A stretch of 64,000 nt of DNA from Tetrahymena thermophila SB210. Its lineage: Eukaryota; Ciliophora; Oligohymenophorea; Hymenostomatida; Tetrahymenidae. This document shows, piece by piece, positions 12,258-24,067 of this stretch. A model generated the notes under the pieces. That model saw only the letters and a list, made by a program, of their open reading frames with translations, searched no databases and had not been told where the DNA came from. Made by a program: the position numbers and the translations under genes. The first letter of the stretch is position 1. Every line of letters begins with the position of its first letter. The DNA is taken from NCBI RefSeq assembly GCF_000189635.1, contig NW_002476226.1, positions 454,584 to 518,583 of the forward strand, written 5' to 3'.

Positions 12258-15200
12258 ACTATATCATATTAGAACCTTAGAAAAATTAGTACTAGACTGA
12301 TACAATGTTTAAAAGAGTAATTAATATTTGTTAAGTATAACATCTAATTCCTTCTATCTCTCTCCAGCTTATTTGAATGATTAATTAGACTTTTAATAGA
12401 TAGTATAAATTATTCTAAACATGTTATTCTACTGGCAAAAAAGAATATTATATTTAAAAATAACGATATATTTTAATTTAAATGCATAATAATAGTTTAT
12501 TTAAATTATAAAATAGAAACTTTTTATGTTTTAGGGTAAACAAAAATTTAAAAGATTTTTGAGTATTTCTTCATTAAATATCTAAATAAGTGTAAAAAAA
12601 AATACATCAAAACTGCTTTAAAAAAAGATTTCCCTCTCAAATAAAGATTCAATTCGAGTGAGTTTAGATATTTTTCTACTCCTATTACAAAATTTAATAT
12701 ACTTATTAGTTGTTTACGCAAACAAGATACAATTTAAATAAAATTTAAAACCTAAGATAAATAATATTTTGGATCTAGATAAAAGTATTTGGTTTTAGTT
12801 TTCATCTTTTTCATATTAAAATACTTTATGGCTAACAGCCAAATTAAAATTTTTGCTAAAGTTTTAAAGGTTTTCCCTATCATCCAATTATTAAAGTGCT
12901 GATTATCCATAAAATATATTAAATTCTGAAAACAACTTGCATAAAATATGGAACGTAGGTAAATGACACACTTTGATTTCTAATTTGAGTAAGTTGGGAT
13001 TTTAAAATTTTGAAGTTAATAAAATAGAAGAAAATATTGGAAATACTTAATAGTTATTTTTGAAAATTAATTTTTGAGTGATTGATTTAGAAAGATTCAA
13101 ATCCTTTATTTCCACTAACCTGCATAATATAGGGATTATTAATTAACACATAATGTGCTGAATCAATCAATAATACAATAAATTATATTTTTAATTGGAA
13201 GGACAGATTATAGATCTAACTTTTCTCCCGTTAAAATCTCATACCAATTACTTAATTTTTTTCTAATGTTGTCATTTTGACTATGTTTGCTTATTTGCCT
13301 TAAATTTTTTCTATTTCACTAGTGCTTTCATTGCCATTTTGCCTTCCAAACAATCTAAGAAAAGCATGAGAAATTATTCAATAGCTTTAAAACCTTTTAT
13401 TTTTTAAATTCGATGTGTTACTTCTTTAAGAAAGAAGAGGAGGAAATCAGTGGAAATAAATAATTCGTCTATAAGATAGATATTGGTATTTCAAATTTAT
13501 AAATTTTCAAACAATTTATTACCTATACTTAAAAGATATTTAAGTTTCTTTTATTGTTTCAAAAATATCTTCAAAGAGATTTTGATGATAAATTAAATCC
13601 AAAATATGATGGGAAAAAATCAAATAAGTAATAAAAAATTTTGGTATTAAGTAATTATTAGGCAATTATTCTAAAATGATTGATTACTTGTTTTCATTAA
13701 AAGACTTTTTTACTTTCTATGATTATTTATTTATAAATACACCTTAAAAGTTTTTTAAGTTACAACATTAAATAAAGGTTTACTCTGTAACCTTCTATCT
13801 CTTTTTCTGAAATATCAATTTGAGAATAATTGTTACTTTTATTCTTTTTTTAGAATCCAATAATTTTTAATTGCACATTATCAGATCTAAATTTTTTAAA
13901 TAGATTTAATATTAATCTTTCTTATGAAAATTTTCTAAATTGAAGAGGTTTTTCCATAAAAAGTTTCTAATAAATATACATTAACTATAAGAAAAAAATA
14001 TAATTTCCTTTTTCTTCTCTGATATTGTCTTTATCAATACCTTCTTTACCTTAATTTATGCAGTTTTATTATATTATTAAAAAACCTTTACTAAAAAATA
14101 TAATTATAACTTTTCAACATATTGTTAAATTTTAAATTGCTTAGAAATGAAAAGCTTTTTTAAGTATTACCCAAAGTACAAAGATATTCCAATATGTTAG
14201 ATATCCTAAAATAAGAAGGAAACAATCAAAAAATATCTTAAGAAATTAAACAGTAAACAAATATTTGACTTAAAGAAAAAAAAAATTACACTTGTAAGAA
14301 ATAACATCAAAGTAAATTAATAGTTTCGTTTGTTTTTGTCATTTCGATCATCAATTAATTTTCCACAAATTTGTTACAGGCGAATTTAGAGTTCATTTAC
14401 TTTCTTATTAATTGAATATGGATTTCAAACATAATTAAAAAAGATTATAATAAATTAAAAACGTGAGGTAAATTTTACCTAAATTGAATAGCTTAACTTC
14501 AAATATCATTTATGAAAACATCAACACCTAATCACAGGCTATTAATGCAATATCATTTAATTAGCTATTACTATATGTTTCAATTAAACTCGCAATATAA
14601 GTGATTATAACCTCAATTCATTTTTTTTAGGTTACAATTTATTTAATTTTGATGATGCATCTATTTTCATAAATTTTTTTAAAAAAATTTATTTAATATT
14701 AATAGAAGAGTTAAGTATGATTTTAAGCTTTTAAATACAAACAAACAAAATATTTTATAATCATTTATGTTTTAATATTTTAATTACTATAATATAAGTT
14801 TTAAAAATAAATAAGATGCCAAATAAATTAAAAAAATTAAAAACTTTATTCTTAAAAAATTTTTTTCTATAATAAATTTATTAAGTGCTAAAACAAAAAT
14901 CATTTTTAAACATTTCTTAAAAATTATGTAAATTATTTTATCATAAAATATTCAAGCAATAATCATTAAGTTAAATGAACTTTTCTTGCTATATTATTTT
15001 TTAAAATTTTATTTTTAGTTTATTTTTTATTTTTTCAAACATAATTTTAAATACTAAATTTATGTTGTCAATACTTATTAAAAATGATATTATGTAATTA
15101 GAATTTTGTAAAACAATATTTATTTGAATAAATAAAGATTAGTTTTTTTAAAATTAATTTATTTAAATAGATATTTAGCAAAGATTATAAGATATTTAAT

Positions 15201-15309
15201 TGTTGATAATTGTAAAAACTGTAAAAGCGATAAATATATTATGCAATCAAATAAATAAACTAAATCTAATTAGAGTATTTAAATTTCCATTTTAAAAAAT
15301 AAAATAAAA

Positions 15310-17645
15310 TCAATTTGATGGCTTATAAGCTTGCTCAAATAGCTGGCAAACATCACCTTCAGAAGAATTCAAAATTATTAGATTGTATCCTAACTTTTAG
15401 AAGTAATCAATCTTAGATTAGGTACTTAGATTGAATTTAACTTCAGTAGAATTTTCTTCTACTAAATAGCTATTGTATTTTAAGATGAAAACAACATCTT
15501 TCTCATTGAGTATAAAATTGGTGTAAAATCCGTCAACTATTTTTAAAATAACTGTTAAATATATTTTTTATTTTTAATCATAAATTACCGAATTGAGATT
15601 ATTTGTGGCTGATATTTTTTTACTCTAAATAATTCTTAAGTTAAATTTCTTCCTAAATTTGTATGGGGTTTTCTTTTAATGTAAAGCTTTTAGATTGCTT
15701 TCCTAAGTTTTGTTCAAAGAGAGCTAATGTTTCTTAGCTCATTAAATTCTAATAGGCCTTATAAGAGCATCTAATTAGATTTAAGTAAAAGGATTCTTAA
15801 TTATGGTCTATTCTTTAAAAGATTTATTCCCAAACATCTTTTTCAAAGTACTAAATTCTATAAAACACAATTGCTAGGTAATCAATATACTTATAACGGA
15901 ATTTTATGTCACTAGAGAAGATACTCTCTATCAAATATTTGCTAATGTTATCCTTAGTAATGATGCCTAAATTTGCAGCACATAAGAGTAAGCAAGAAAC
16001 ATACTTGTCAAATTAATGAATCTTTTCAGTCTGTATATTATTGATGCTAGACTAAATGCTTTTAATAATAAAGAAGATAAAATTTAATTAATATAAAATT
16101 ATAAAATTTTACTATTCTTTTATCTTAGGGGTTACAATCGAACTCTTACCAAGAGAGTATAAAATGTTTGTTTTTATTTAGTTAGAATGCTCACGTTCTA
16201 AATTTTTTTCAAGAAGCTTGCAGTACTTCATATTTTCCTCTTTGTTTTTGATGAAAGTTTCACTGCTCATTATGTAAAAGTATACAAATTCTAAATTAAG
16301 TTCTTTTTAAAGGTCACCTTCTAAAGCATCTAAGCACATCTTTACAATTTCATCTAAAACTTATTGATTTTAAATTATAAAGTTCTTTTGCTAAAATGTT
16401 GCATGTGAAGCTGCCTATTTTTATAAATTTAATATTTATTTAGATATACTTTAAAATATTAAAAAAAAAGGAGTTTTTACAATTTTGCAAATTCCTTTTC
16501 AAATTTATTTTTATTAGTAAAAAATTATACATTAAATCTCCAAAATTAGTTTTAATGAGAATATCATGTACAATAAATAAAATAAGTATCAAATATTAAC
16601 TTTTCTATATCAATTAAATGTATAAAAAAATAATTTACCTATATCAAATTCAAAGCATCATACTTTGAAATAGTTTAGTTTTAGTCTAACTTAACTTAGG
16701 ATAAAACTTTACAATATTTATCAAAAGCATCCTACTTATTGAAAGTCTATGTAAAGTTGTAATATTTAGAAGCAAACAATATATCATTTATGTCATAAGA
16801 ATCTTTAGAGTAGAACTAAACAGATTCTAACACTTATTAAAAATATGTTGGAATAAATTCCTTAACATAGTCCAAATATTATTTCTAGTTATTGCCAAAA
16901 TTAATAATATTCAATACAAACATTAATTTTTGTATAGCAGTAGATGAACTAGTTGATTCGTTTTAATCTATGCTCTAATAAAACTTCAAGTATTAGCTAT
17001 ACAAATACTTATATTTCTTTTAAATTTACTTGTTGTTAACATTTAATGTAAGAGCAGTAGCTAATGAGAAGTTAAATACAAACTAGTCTAAATTTTTCAC
17101 TTCATATTTAATAATTAGATTTTCGAAATCTTTTTCGGAGAAAAACTCGTTGAAAAATTTCATATGCTAAATGTAGCATTTAGCAAGAGCAAAACTCATA
17201 ATGTTGAATCTATTCTTTATGCTTTCTCTGCGGTAAAGGTCAATATCATAACGGCTAGCTGAGATTTTTCTGGCATCAGCATCTTATAATAAAGTATTTA
17301 AGAACTAATCGAGGTCCTTTTGCTAATTTAAAATTGAAAATAATTAATAACAATTAATAAGTAAGTAAGTAACTTGCTTAAAACTCCATTTATTTAAAAG
17401 AATATTCAAGTAATATAGTATTTAATTGCTATTTAAATTACCTAAATGGAATTTTTTTGTGAACCACCATGCTATTTACCTTGGTTTTTATTTTATCCTT
17501 TTCTTTACTATTGCTATTATTTTTACTAATTCTAAGTTTCTTCTTACTAAGGTTGTTGAGTTGAACAAAAAGTGAATGCAAACTTTTAGTTTAACAGCTA
17601 CACAGATGTTATGTTTTTGTTAAATAAGTTAAAATATTTTAGCAT
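15310..17645 (-). CDS. Mitochondrially targeted RAP-like protein
   Basis: Five exons on the minus strand: 17645-17442, 17322-16639, 16414-16136, 16051-15589 and 15551-15310; every phase matches. 623 aa with stop TGA at 15312-15310. The N-terminus (MLKYFNLFNKN..., about 35 residues, no acidic residues) looks like a mitochondrial presequence and is followed by a Gln-rich linker. The body is helical and leucine/lysine-rich, like the helical repeats of FASTK/OPR-type proteins. The last ~80 residues have alternating strands, then K-DYFQKLGYNLIILN, which resembles the end of a RAP domain, found in organellar RNA-processing factors. Mitochondrial RNA metabolism is therefore the likely role, but the RAP call is by eye. 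It is divergently arranged with the gene at 18226. Confidence 0.75.
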
Positions 17646-18225
17646 TTGTTGGATTATATCTTATTCTAAACTTAATCTACTTTTTATCCTTATTTTATGT
17701 AATTATTTATATCCCAATAAATTTTTGATATATTTTATGAATTAATTATTTTTTCTTGAGTCAATAAGATATGTTAAGAAAATTCTAAAGAATAACTTTA
17801 GTAGTATTGAAAAAAAACAATCATAAATAAATATAGTTAGATTGCGAACTATTAAGAAGATTTTATTTACAAATTTGATTTTATAATAGAAATTAAAAAT
17901 AATAAATTTTTTTAACCAATTAATTTATTTGGATTGTCTGTTCAATCATATTAAATAGACTTAATTTCTGATCAAATGCTAAGTTAAAAGAATTTAATTA
18001 AATATAATAAAAATCACTATTATTTGAATCAAGCCTCATAGAAATTAATCGTGATATCTTGTTATAGACAATTCAAATTATATTCTATTTATTCTGATAG
18101 GTTAATATTTTAAAATCTTAATTAGGATATAAGATAGGCAGCTTTGTCTTAGAAATATAATTAAATTAAATCTTTAACAAAAAGTATTCAATTAAATATT
18201 TAAACACTTTTAAAAGGACAAAATC
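17646..18225. other. Divergent intergenic region
   Basis: AT-rich spacer between two gene starts facing away from each other (15310-17645 minus and 18226-18609 plus). It probably holds both promoters; no motif is recognised. Confidence 0.45.
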
Positions 18226-18609
18226 ATGAGCAGCATCAACGTTAAAAAAATCAACATATCGTACAATAATAATCTTTACTAAATAGCCTAGATTCCTAAA
18301 TCACTTGGATGTTTGTTTGAGCTAATCCATAAATAAATATTAAAAACAAATGAACTCCATTAGATTTAGATTAAGTAAGAAAATAATAAAGTAATAGAGA
18401 ATGAATATTAGTACATTAGTTTGATTTATGATTCTATTGATCAGCTTAATCTTATTATTAATGCATTTCCTATTACCTTAAAGCCAATTTAAAAATCATA
18501 AGATACCTTCAAAATAAAATCTTAAAACTAATAATCTTTGAACAAAAACTAATAATAAATAATCAACAGCCCTTCATTCTTAAAAAATATATTTTACAAA
18601 TTTATCTGA
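18226..18609 (+). CDS. Hypothetical 127-aa protein
   Basis: A single open frame of 128 codons from ATG 18226 to TGA 18607-18609 when TAA/TAG are Gln. Residues 4-85 alternate strand-like and helix-like segments (VKKINISYNN..., LGCLFELIHKQI, YISLIYDS, LNLIINAF). That is a small alpha/beta fold, faintly like a PB1 or other ubiquitin-like fold, which I cannot confirm. The C-terminal 40 residues are Gln/Asn/Lys-rich. No homolog is recognised. The preceding AT-rich leader and neighbouring genes give no clue to function. Confidence 0.6.
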
Positions 18610-19608
18610 AAACTAACTTAATATCTAATCAAATATATATCTTAATTAATCAATATAATTTTAAATCAATGTAAATAATTTTATACTTTTTGTTTTTAAA
18701 AAAATAGCCACAAAAATTAATTATTATTAATATCTTATTCTACTTTCATTTTCATATTTTTCTTAAAAATCATTGAAAAAAACTAATATTATTGTTATAA
18801 ATTTTTATTTAAATAAATTTACATATTTTAAAATGTCTTTAAAATTATATAAAATTTTACTTAAGTATTATTTAAATTAGTATTATTTATTTGTTAAAAA
18901 TCACTCAAAATATCTAATAATACGAATAAAATACTAAAATATAAAATTATTAAAAATGAACAATTTTAAACATAAATAAAACATTAAACAATGTATTTCC
19001 TTAATAATTAAGATCATCTCCTTTCATAAAGATATTGCTATTTTGGTTTGTATGGTTGATAAAATTAAAATTTTAACAATTAATATCCTGGTTTCTTAAT
19101 TAAAGAAGTAGAGTATTTATTAATTCATATATTTTTTACTATTTTGAAATAATAAAAAAATAATATTTCATAAAAATTAACCGATTATTAATAAATAATA
19201 AGAATTTTACTAAAATAAAATAAATAATTTAGATTAAAATTCTGAAAAAAATTAAATTTACAAATAGTTATAAAATTAAATATTTTTCACTTTTAACTTA
19301 AAAGACTTTCTAATAATTTTTTCTTTAATACTTAATTTAAATAGAGTTTATACTAAAATTATACTAATAATATATTATACTATATTAACCCTTTAGTTTC
19401 ATACTTATAATTAATTATGTTAAAAGCATTTTTTGAGTATATATCAATAATTGTTCTAAGTATAATTTATAGTAATCAGCATTTTTGAATATTCATAATT
19501 AAGAAATAAGCAACTATTTCGAAAATTAAATGGAGAATTTTAAATTTCTAATTTGAATAAAATACTAATATTTAAAAATAAAGCATATTAAATAACATTA
19601 AATCTTAC
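18610..19608. other. AT-rich intergenic region
   Basis: About 1 kb between convergent genes (18226-18609 plus, 19609-21078 minus). Very AT-rich; nothing recognised. It should contain both 3' ends. Confidence 0.45.
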
Positions 19609-21078
19609 TCAATAGTACAAATCTTAATAAATGTGATTAGGAAAATAATCTAGGTATTTTTAAATTAATTTATCAAAAGCTGCTTTATTTGCTAATGCCT
19701 TTTTCTTTTCTAATTCGATTTATGATTAGTAAGTACTTTTGAATTTTAAATTTATTATTGTTGGTTACTAAATACTCTCAAAATCTATATATTTTTGGAA
19801 GATGATGTTTGCATTTTCCTTAAAATTTAAGCTAAAAAATGTACTTTTACTATTTTAAATTAATACTAAGAATGATTTTGCTAGTTTTATTTGCTATTGA
19901 TCTTCCAAAAAGCTAGCTGCAAAGAAAAGCTTACAGACCTCAGCTTGAATTTCTAATCTTTAGAAATTTGAAGTATTATTATTTTACAACAATTATTTTT
20001 AAAAATTGCTTGTGAAATTAAATTGAAGCTTTTATAAATTTTTTTAAATATTTTTGATGAAATAACTAAGTTAATCAACTTCGTTTAGACAAACACTAAT
20101 TTTTTGAATGGTAGGTATTTATGTTATGGTGTTAGTAATTTCATTAGTTAAAGGAAAGGAATTAATTGATAAAGTAGTTAATTAGCTATTTGGTGAAATC
20201 AAATTTTAAAAAAAATAAGGATTAATGACTCTATCAAAACGTACTTTGAATTTCTATACTTAATCGTGAAGTAAAATTTCATCAAATGAAAAGGTATTTT
20301 CCTTACTTTAAATATAAATATTTTTGATAGTAATTTTACTTAAACTATAATTTTTACTAATGCTTTAAACTAATAATTTGGCAGAATCTAAGCTATCTAT
20401 TTGCAATAAGTTTATTTTTAATTTACGTATATTACTCTAAAAAAATAGTTTTTATATCAAATTTTCATTTAATTTCTAAGAAAACTTCAGGTTTTTTATC
20501 TTTAATGTGTTAAATGATAGGCTATTAATTGCTTTAAAAAGGTTTTGAAATTAGTTGATAAGGTTTGTGTTCAATAATATTTATTTGAACTTTAGCACAT
20601 CAAAATTCTTTCTAATTTAGCTCATGAAGCTAAGTATGACTTTATAGTATACCATATCTAAAATGGAGACTTGTAAGCGATTTATGTTTTAGTTCTTGTG
20701 AAATAGATCTAATGTACTCTGCAACATAATTCCATAGTGAGGACAGTTCAGTGACTTAAGATTCGGACTATTATGCAGTTAAGAATACAGCTCTGAATAA
20801 TCTTTGCTCTCTAAATCATTATTAGATAAAAAATTAAAGTGAAATTTTTCTAGCCTCAAATTTTTCGAAAGCTAAGCAAATATTTCATAAATATTTTTTT
20901 TGCTAAAATTTTAGCATTCACTAAGTGACCATACAATTTATCTATTGTTTAAGGCTGCAGATTTCATTTTTTATATAATATCTTGAGTAAATTCATACTT
21001 ATAGAAAGCAAGGAGCTTTGTCTCTTCTCCCTCAATGAGAGCGATAACTTCTTCACTGCTTTTGTTGTTTGTAATCAT
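19609..21078 (-). CDS. Leucine-rich-repeat-like hypothetical protein
   Basis: A single uninterrupted minus-strand frame, ATG 21078-21076 to TGA 19611-19609; 489 aa. The sequence has a recurring rhythm of L-x-x-L-x-I/F-x-N/S segments (for example LRLEKFHFNFLSNN, LKSLNC, IRKLKINLLQIDSL, LTTLSINSF). This is typical of the large, degenerate ciliate leucine-rich-repeat family. It has no signal peptide or membrane segment. The C-terminus is basic and Gln-rich, with an LEKKKALANKAA helix near residue 455. Function is unknown; a protein-interaction scaffold is a guess. The tRNA-Ser gene starts 150 bp upstream on the opposite strand. Confidence 0.75.
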
Positions 21079-21227
21079 ATGGTAATTTACTTTTATGTTT
21101 AGCATTATTAATTATGTTATTTCAAAATTGCAAATATATTATTGTCTTAACTATATTTTTCTAATATTTAATTTCTCAATGAATTTTTCAAAAAAAGTAT
21201 TCCAAAAGGATTTATATTTATCAATAA

Positions 21228-21308
21228 GACAATTTGTCCGAGTGGTTAAGGAGGAAGACTAGAAATCTTTTGGGTTTACCCGCGCAGGTTCGAATCCTGC
21301 AGTTGTCG
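21228..21308 (+). tRNA. tRNA-Ser (anticodon AGA)
   Basis: An 81-nt class II tRNA. The acceptor stem GACAATT pairs with AGTTGTC (21301-21307). The D-arm has GGTTAAGG; the anticodon stem GAAGA/TCTTT closes the loop CTAGAAA, with anticodon AGA at 21261-21263. A long variable arm follows, as expected for serine, and the T-arm contains the B box GGTTCGAATCC at 21288-21298. Discriminator G at 21308. No intron. It reads UCU (and, if A34 is modified to inosine, UCC/UCA). A 15-T run ends transcription. Confidence 0.95.
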
Positions 21309-21323
21309 TTTTTTTTTTTTTTT
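21309..21323 (+). terminator. RNA polymerase III oligo-T terminator
   Basis: Fifteen consecutive T residues immediately follow the tRNA-Ser discriminator base. Confidence 0.9.
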
Positions 21324-21441
21324 CCTTTCTCTACTATTATTTAGTTAAATAAATTCAACATCAAATTACAATAAAATCTTTACAATAAAAAGTAAATTTA
21401 ATAAATTTTATAAATTTGAAGATATTAAATTTCTAAAAAAA

Positions 21442-22371
21442 ATGAACGAGTTTAGGATGAAAAAAAAATGTAAAATTCCAAATCAGGTAAAATCAAAAGA
21501 AATCTAAATATAAATGTAGCTTTAAAATTTTGAATTAAAGTACAATTTAATAATTTTATTTTTTAATCAGTGACTCTAGACTAATCTTACTAAATGATTA
21601 AAAACCCTATAATCCAACTTTTATTAAAGAGGGACAATAAGTAAATAATTTTTAAATCTTTTAAAACGTGCTGATTTTAAGTAAAATAAAGAAATTATAT
21701 CAAATATATGAAATCAGCAGAAAAAAAGAATATGAATAAATTTTGAATCAAGCTTAAGATCAAACTATTGTAATTATATGATTGATGTTAACTTAATTTA
21801 AATTTTAACATTTTACTTTGAATTAATAGAAAAGTTAGGTTCCCAAGTCTCAGTACTGTTGTATCTGTAAAATTAAATTTGAGGACTATTATTAAGTAAA
21901 TAATATTAAATAACTTATTAACTTTTTTAAATTTAATACCATTATTGTAAGCATATAGAAGAAGATTTACATAGATAAAAGCTGATAAATAATGAATTTT
22001 ATAAGTAAATCCTTGATTTTGGTGATCATATTTATTTTAAAGAAAATGATGAAACATAACATGATATTTCAATTCAACCAGATTCCAAGTAAATTGTGGT
22101 TTAAAATGATTAAAATTTGCTATTCGATAAAAATGAATTTGCAAATGATAAATAACAGCTTGGAAATGAAACAATTAGAATCATAGATGATGATAAATAT
22201 TTAGAAATTCAAAAATGGTAGTTAATATTTATGAAATTAAAAAAAATTTTTTTTAATACTTACTTTTATATTTATAGGAATCAAATCAATTCATAGATAG
22301 CAACTTTCAATAAATAATTTAAAAATATTTTAAAATAAGCTTAGACTTTAGTTAAAAGCAAATTTAAATGA
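21442..22371 (+). CDS. DBF4-type zinc-finger protein (Cdc7 kinase regulator-like)
   Basis: Five exons: 21442-21515, 21571-21640, 21830-21895, 21952-22217 and 22278-22371, all phases consistent; 189 aa, stop 22369-22371. Exons 3-4 encode a C-x2-C...H-x5-H finger (YCCICKIKFEDYY, then HIEEDLH) that matches the DBF4 motif C finger in spacing and residues (FED before the first His). Exon 2 (SRLILLNDQKPYNPTFIK) resembles DBF4 motif M. DBF4 activates Cdc7 kinase to fire replication origins in the nucleus. The usual N-terminal BRCT-like motif is absent and the protein is much shorter than yeast or animal DBF4. Exon 1 is the least certain; it relies on a GTAG donor, which exon 4 also uses. Confidence 0.7.
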
Positions 22372-22735
22372 TAATAAATTTAGATAGATGACATGAAAGC
22401 TTAATATGATTATAAAATTGAAAATAAAAATTAAAATAATAATTATCTATTGTTTTTCTTTAAAATGAAATTATTTTAATTTTCTTAAATCTATTTTGGT
22501 TGTATTTATTTTCTACTTTAATGCAATTACTTCCTAAGTTTATATAATTTTAGATAGACACTGTTTCTATTATTAATTTTTTAGCGATTATTCTTTCTGA
22601 AATTATCTATTTATTTAATGCTATTGATTCAAGAAATATTATTTATTTATTACTTAAATTGATTAATAAAGTTATTTATATTACTTAGGATATTAGGTCT
22701 ATTAAAAATTAAATCTCTTAAAGTATTATAATCAT
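22372..22735. other. Short AT-rich intergenic spacer
   Basis: 364 bp between two same-strand genes; nothing recognised beyond A/T runs. Confidence 0.4.
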
Positions 22736-23602
22736 ATGTCTACAACTCCTAGCACTTAAGCTCAATCTCCTGCGACTCCTGCTAGTAGCAGTGGTATTAG
22801 TACTCCAGCTACTGATTCGTCTAAATAGACAACTGAAAGCGCATTGAATTCATTTAAAATGGAAATGCAAAAAGTTTTAACAAAAAATATTAAAAAAAAG
22901 AAAATTGAAGTTAATGAATAGCTAGATAGACTTCTTAATGAGCGCTTTTAAAACCCTTTCGATGTTTTAATGTTAGATATGGAGGCCACTGATGAAGAAA
23001 TAAAAAATTAACATAGATAATTTGCAGTAAAATTGCATCCTGATAGATGTTCAGATCCAAGAGCAAAAGATGCATTCTTTATTGTAGATAAAGCTTATAA
23101 AACTCTTTGTGATCCTGAAAAGAGAAAAATTTATACTCGTATTATGAAGGAAGCCAAAGAAAGAACTGTTTTTGAAAGAGAAAAAGAAAATAAAAAGCGT
23201 CTTAAAAGTGGATTATCTGAATTACCAGAAGATACTTTTGAAGGAATGTATAGAGAAAACTTGAAAAAAATATTTGATGAAATAGAAGAGAGAAAAATTC
23301 ACCATGCAAAATTGTAAGCTTCGTAAATCATAGCAAAATAAGAGGAAATAGAAGCTAAAAAAATGATGGAGCAATATAGAGTTTTAAATGAAGAAGAATG
23401 GGAAGCTACTAGAGAAACAAGAGTATCCAATTGGAGAAACTTTTCTTCCAAAAAAGCAGTAATTGGATCTAAAAAAAGTGATAAAAGTATTAAACCTCCT
23501 CCTACTAAGATGGAAGAAAGACCTGCTTCAGCTGCTAAAATAGATCCTACATCAGGAAAACCTATAGGAATAAATGAAGATTATAAAAAGAATTGGAGGT
23601 GA
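22736..23602 (+). CDS. DNAJC8: DNAJC8/SPF31-like splicing co-chaperone
   Basis: A single exon of 289 codons, ATG 22736 to TGA 23600-23602; 288 aa. After a Ser/Thr/Pro-rich start, residues ~73-135 form a J domain: NPFDVLML, TDEEIK, then the HPD triad at 101-103, followed by AFFIVDKAYKTL. Downstream is the DNAJC8-specific region: a long charged helix, then EEWEATRETRVSNWRNF and a KPPPTKMEERP tail, as in human DNAJC8 and fission yeast spf31. These proteins are found with spliceosomes. Length is close to the human protein. Fourteen in-frame TAA/TAG codons must be read as Gln. Another spliceosomal gene, SPF27-like, lies 4.3 kb downstream. Confidence 0.92.
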
Positions 23603-24067
23603 AGAAGATAAAAGCACAACTATGTAATAAATTTAATAGAAGATTTTTATATAAATAAAATAAATAAATTATTGTCACAAATAACTTGCGTTAAAACTAT
23701 GTATAGGAATAATTGTATATAAATATAGAATTCATCAACAAGACTATAAGAAATATAAAACATATTTAACTAAACCTTCTATTAGATTAGTATAGCTTTG
23801 TTAAAAAAAATAATATATTAATTAAAGCTGTTAAAAATCGTTACTGTTAATGGGTATGCTTATTTTTTTATTAAAAATCGAAAAAATCAAAAGAAAATAT
23901 TTTTTAGAAAAAATTATCCATAAAAATTTGAAGATATTAGCAAATTAATTTACATATTTGATATCTACTTTAACTGATGCAAAATAAAAAAAATGTTTTT
24001 GGTATATATTAATTAAATTAACAATCAAAAGGTATTAATTAGTATAGCCTTATTATCATCATCATCA
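23603..24067. other. Convergent intergenic region
   Basis: 465 bp between two converging 3' ends. AT-rich; nothing recognised apart from the (ATC)n run abutting the minus-strand stop. Confidence 0.4.

Larger units (their letters stand above)
11192..15309. other. 4.1 kb gene-poor AT-rich region
   Basis: No coding frame or linked exons seen. It contains two perfect 18-nt inverted repeats, listed separately. The rest is A/T-rich with frequent TGA in all frames. Confidence 0.5.

Noticed and set aside
21992-22186. 64-codon standard-code frame
   Set aside because: Overlaps exon 4 of the DBF4-like gene in another frame.
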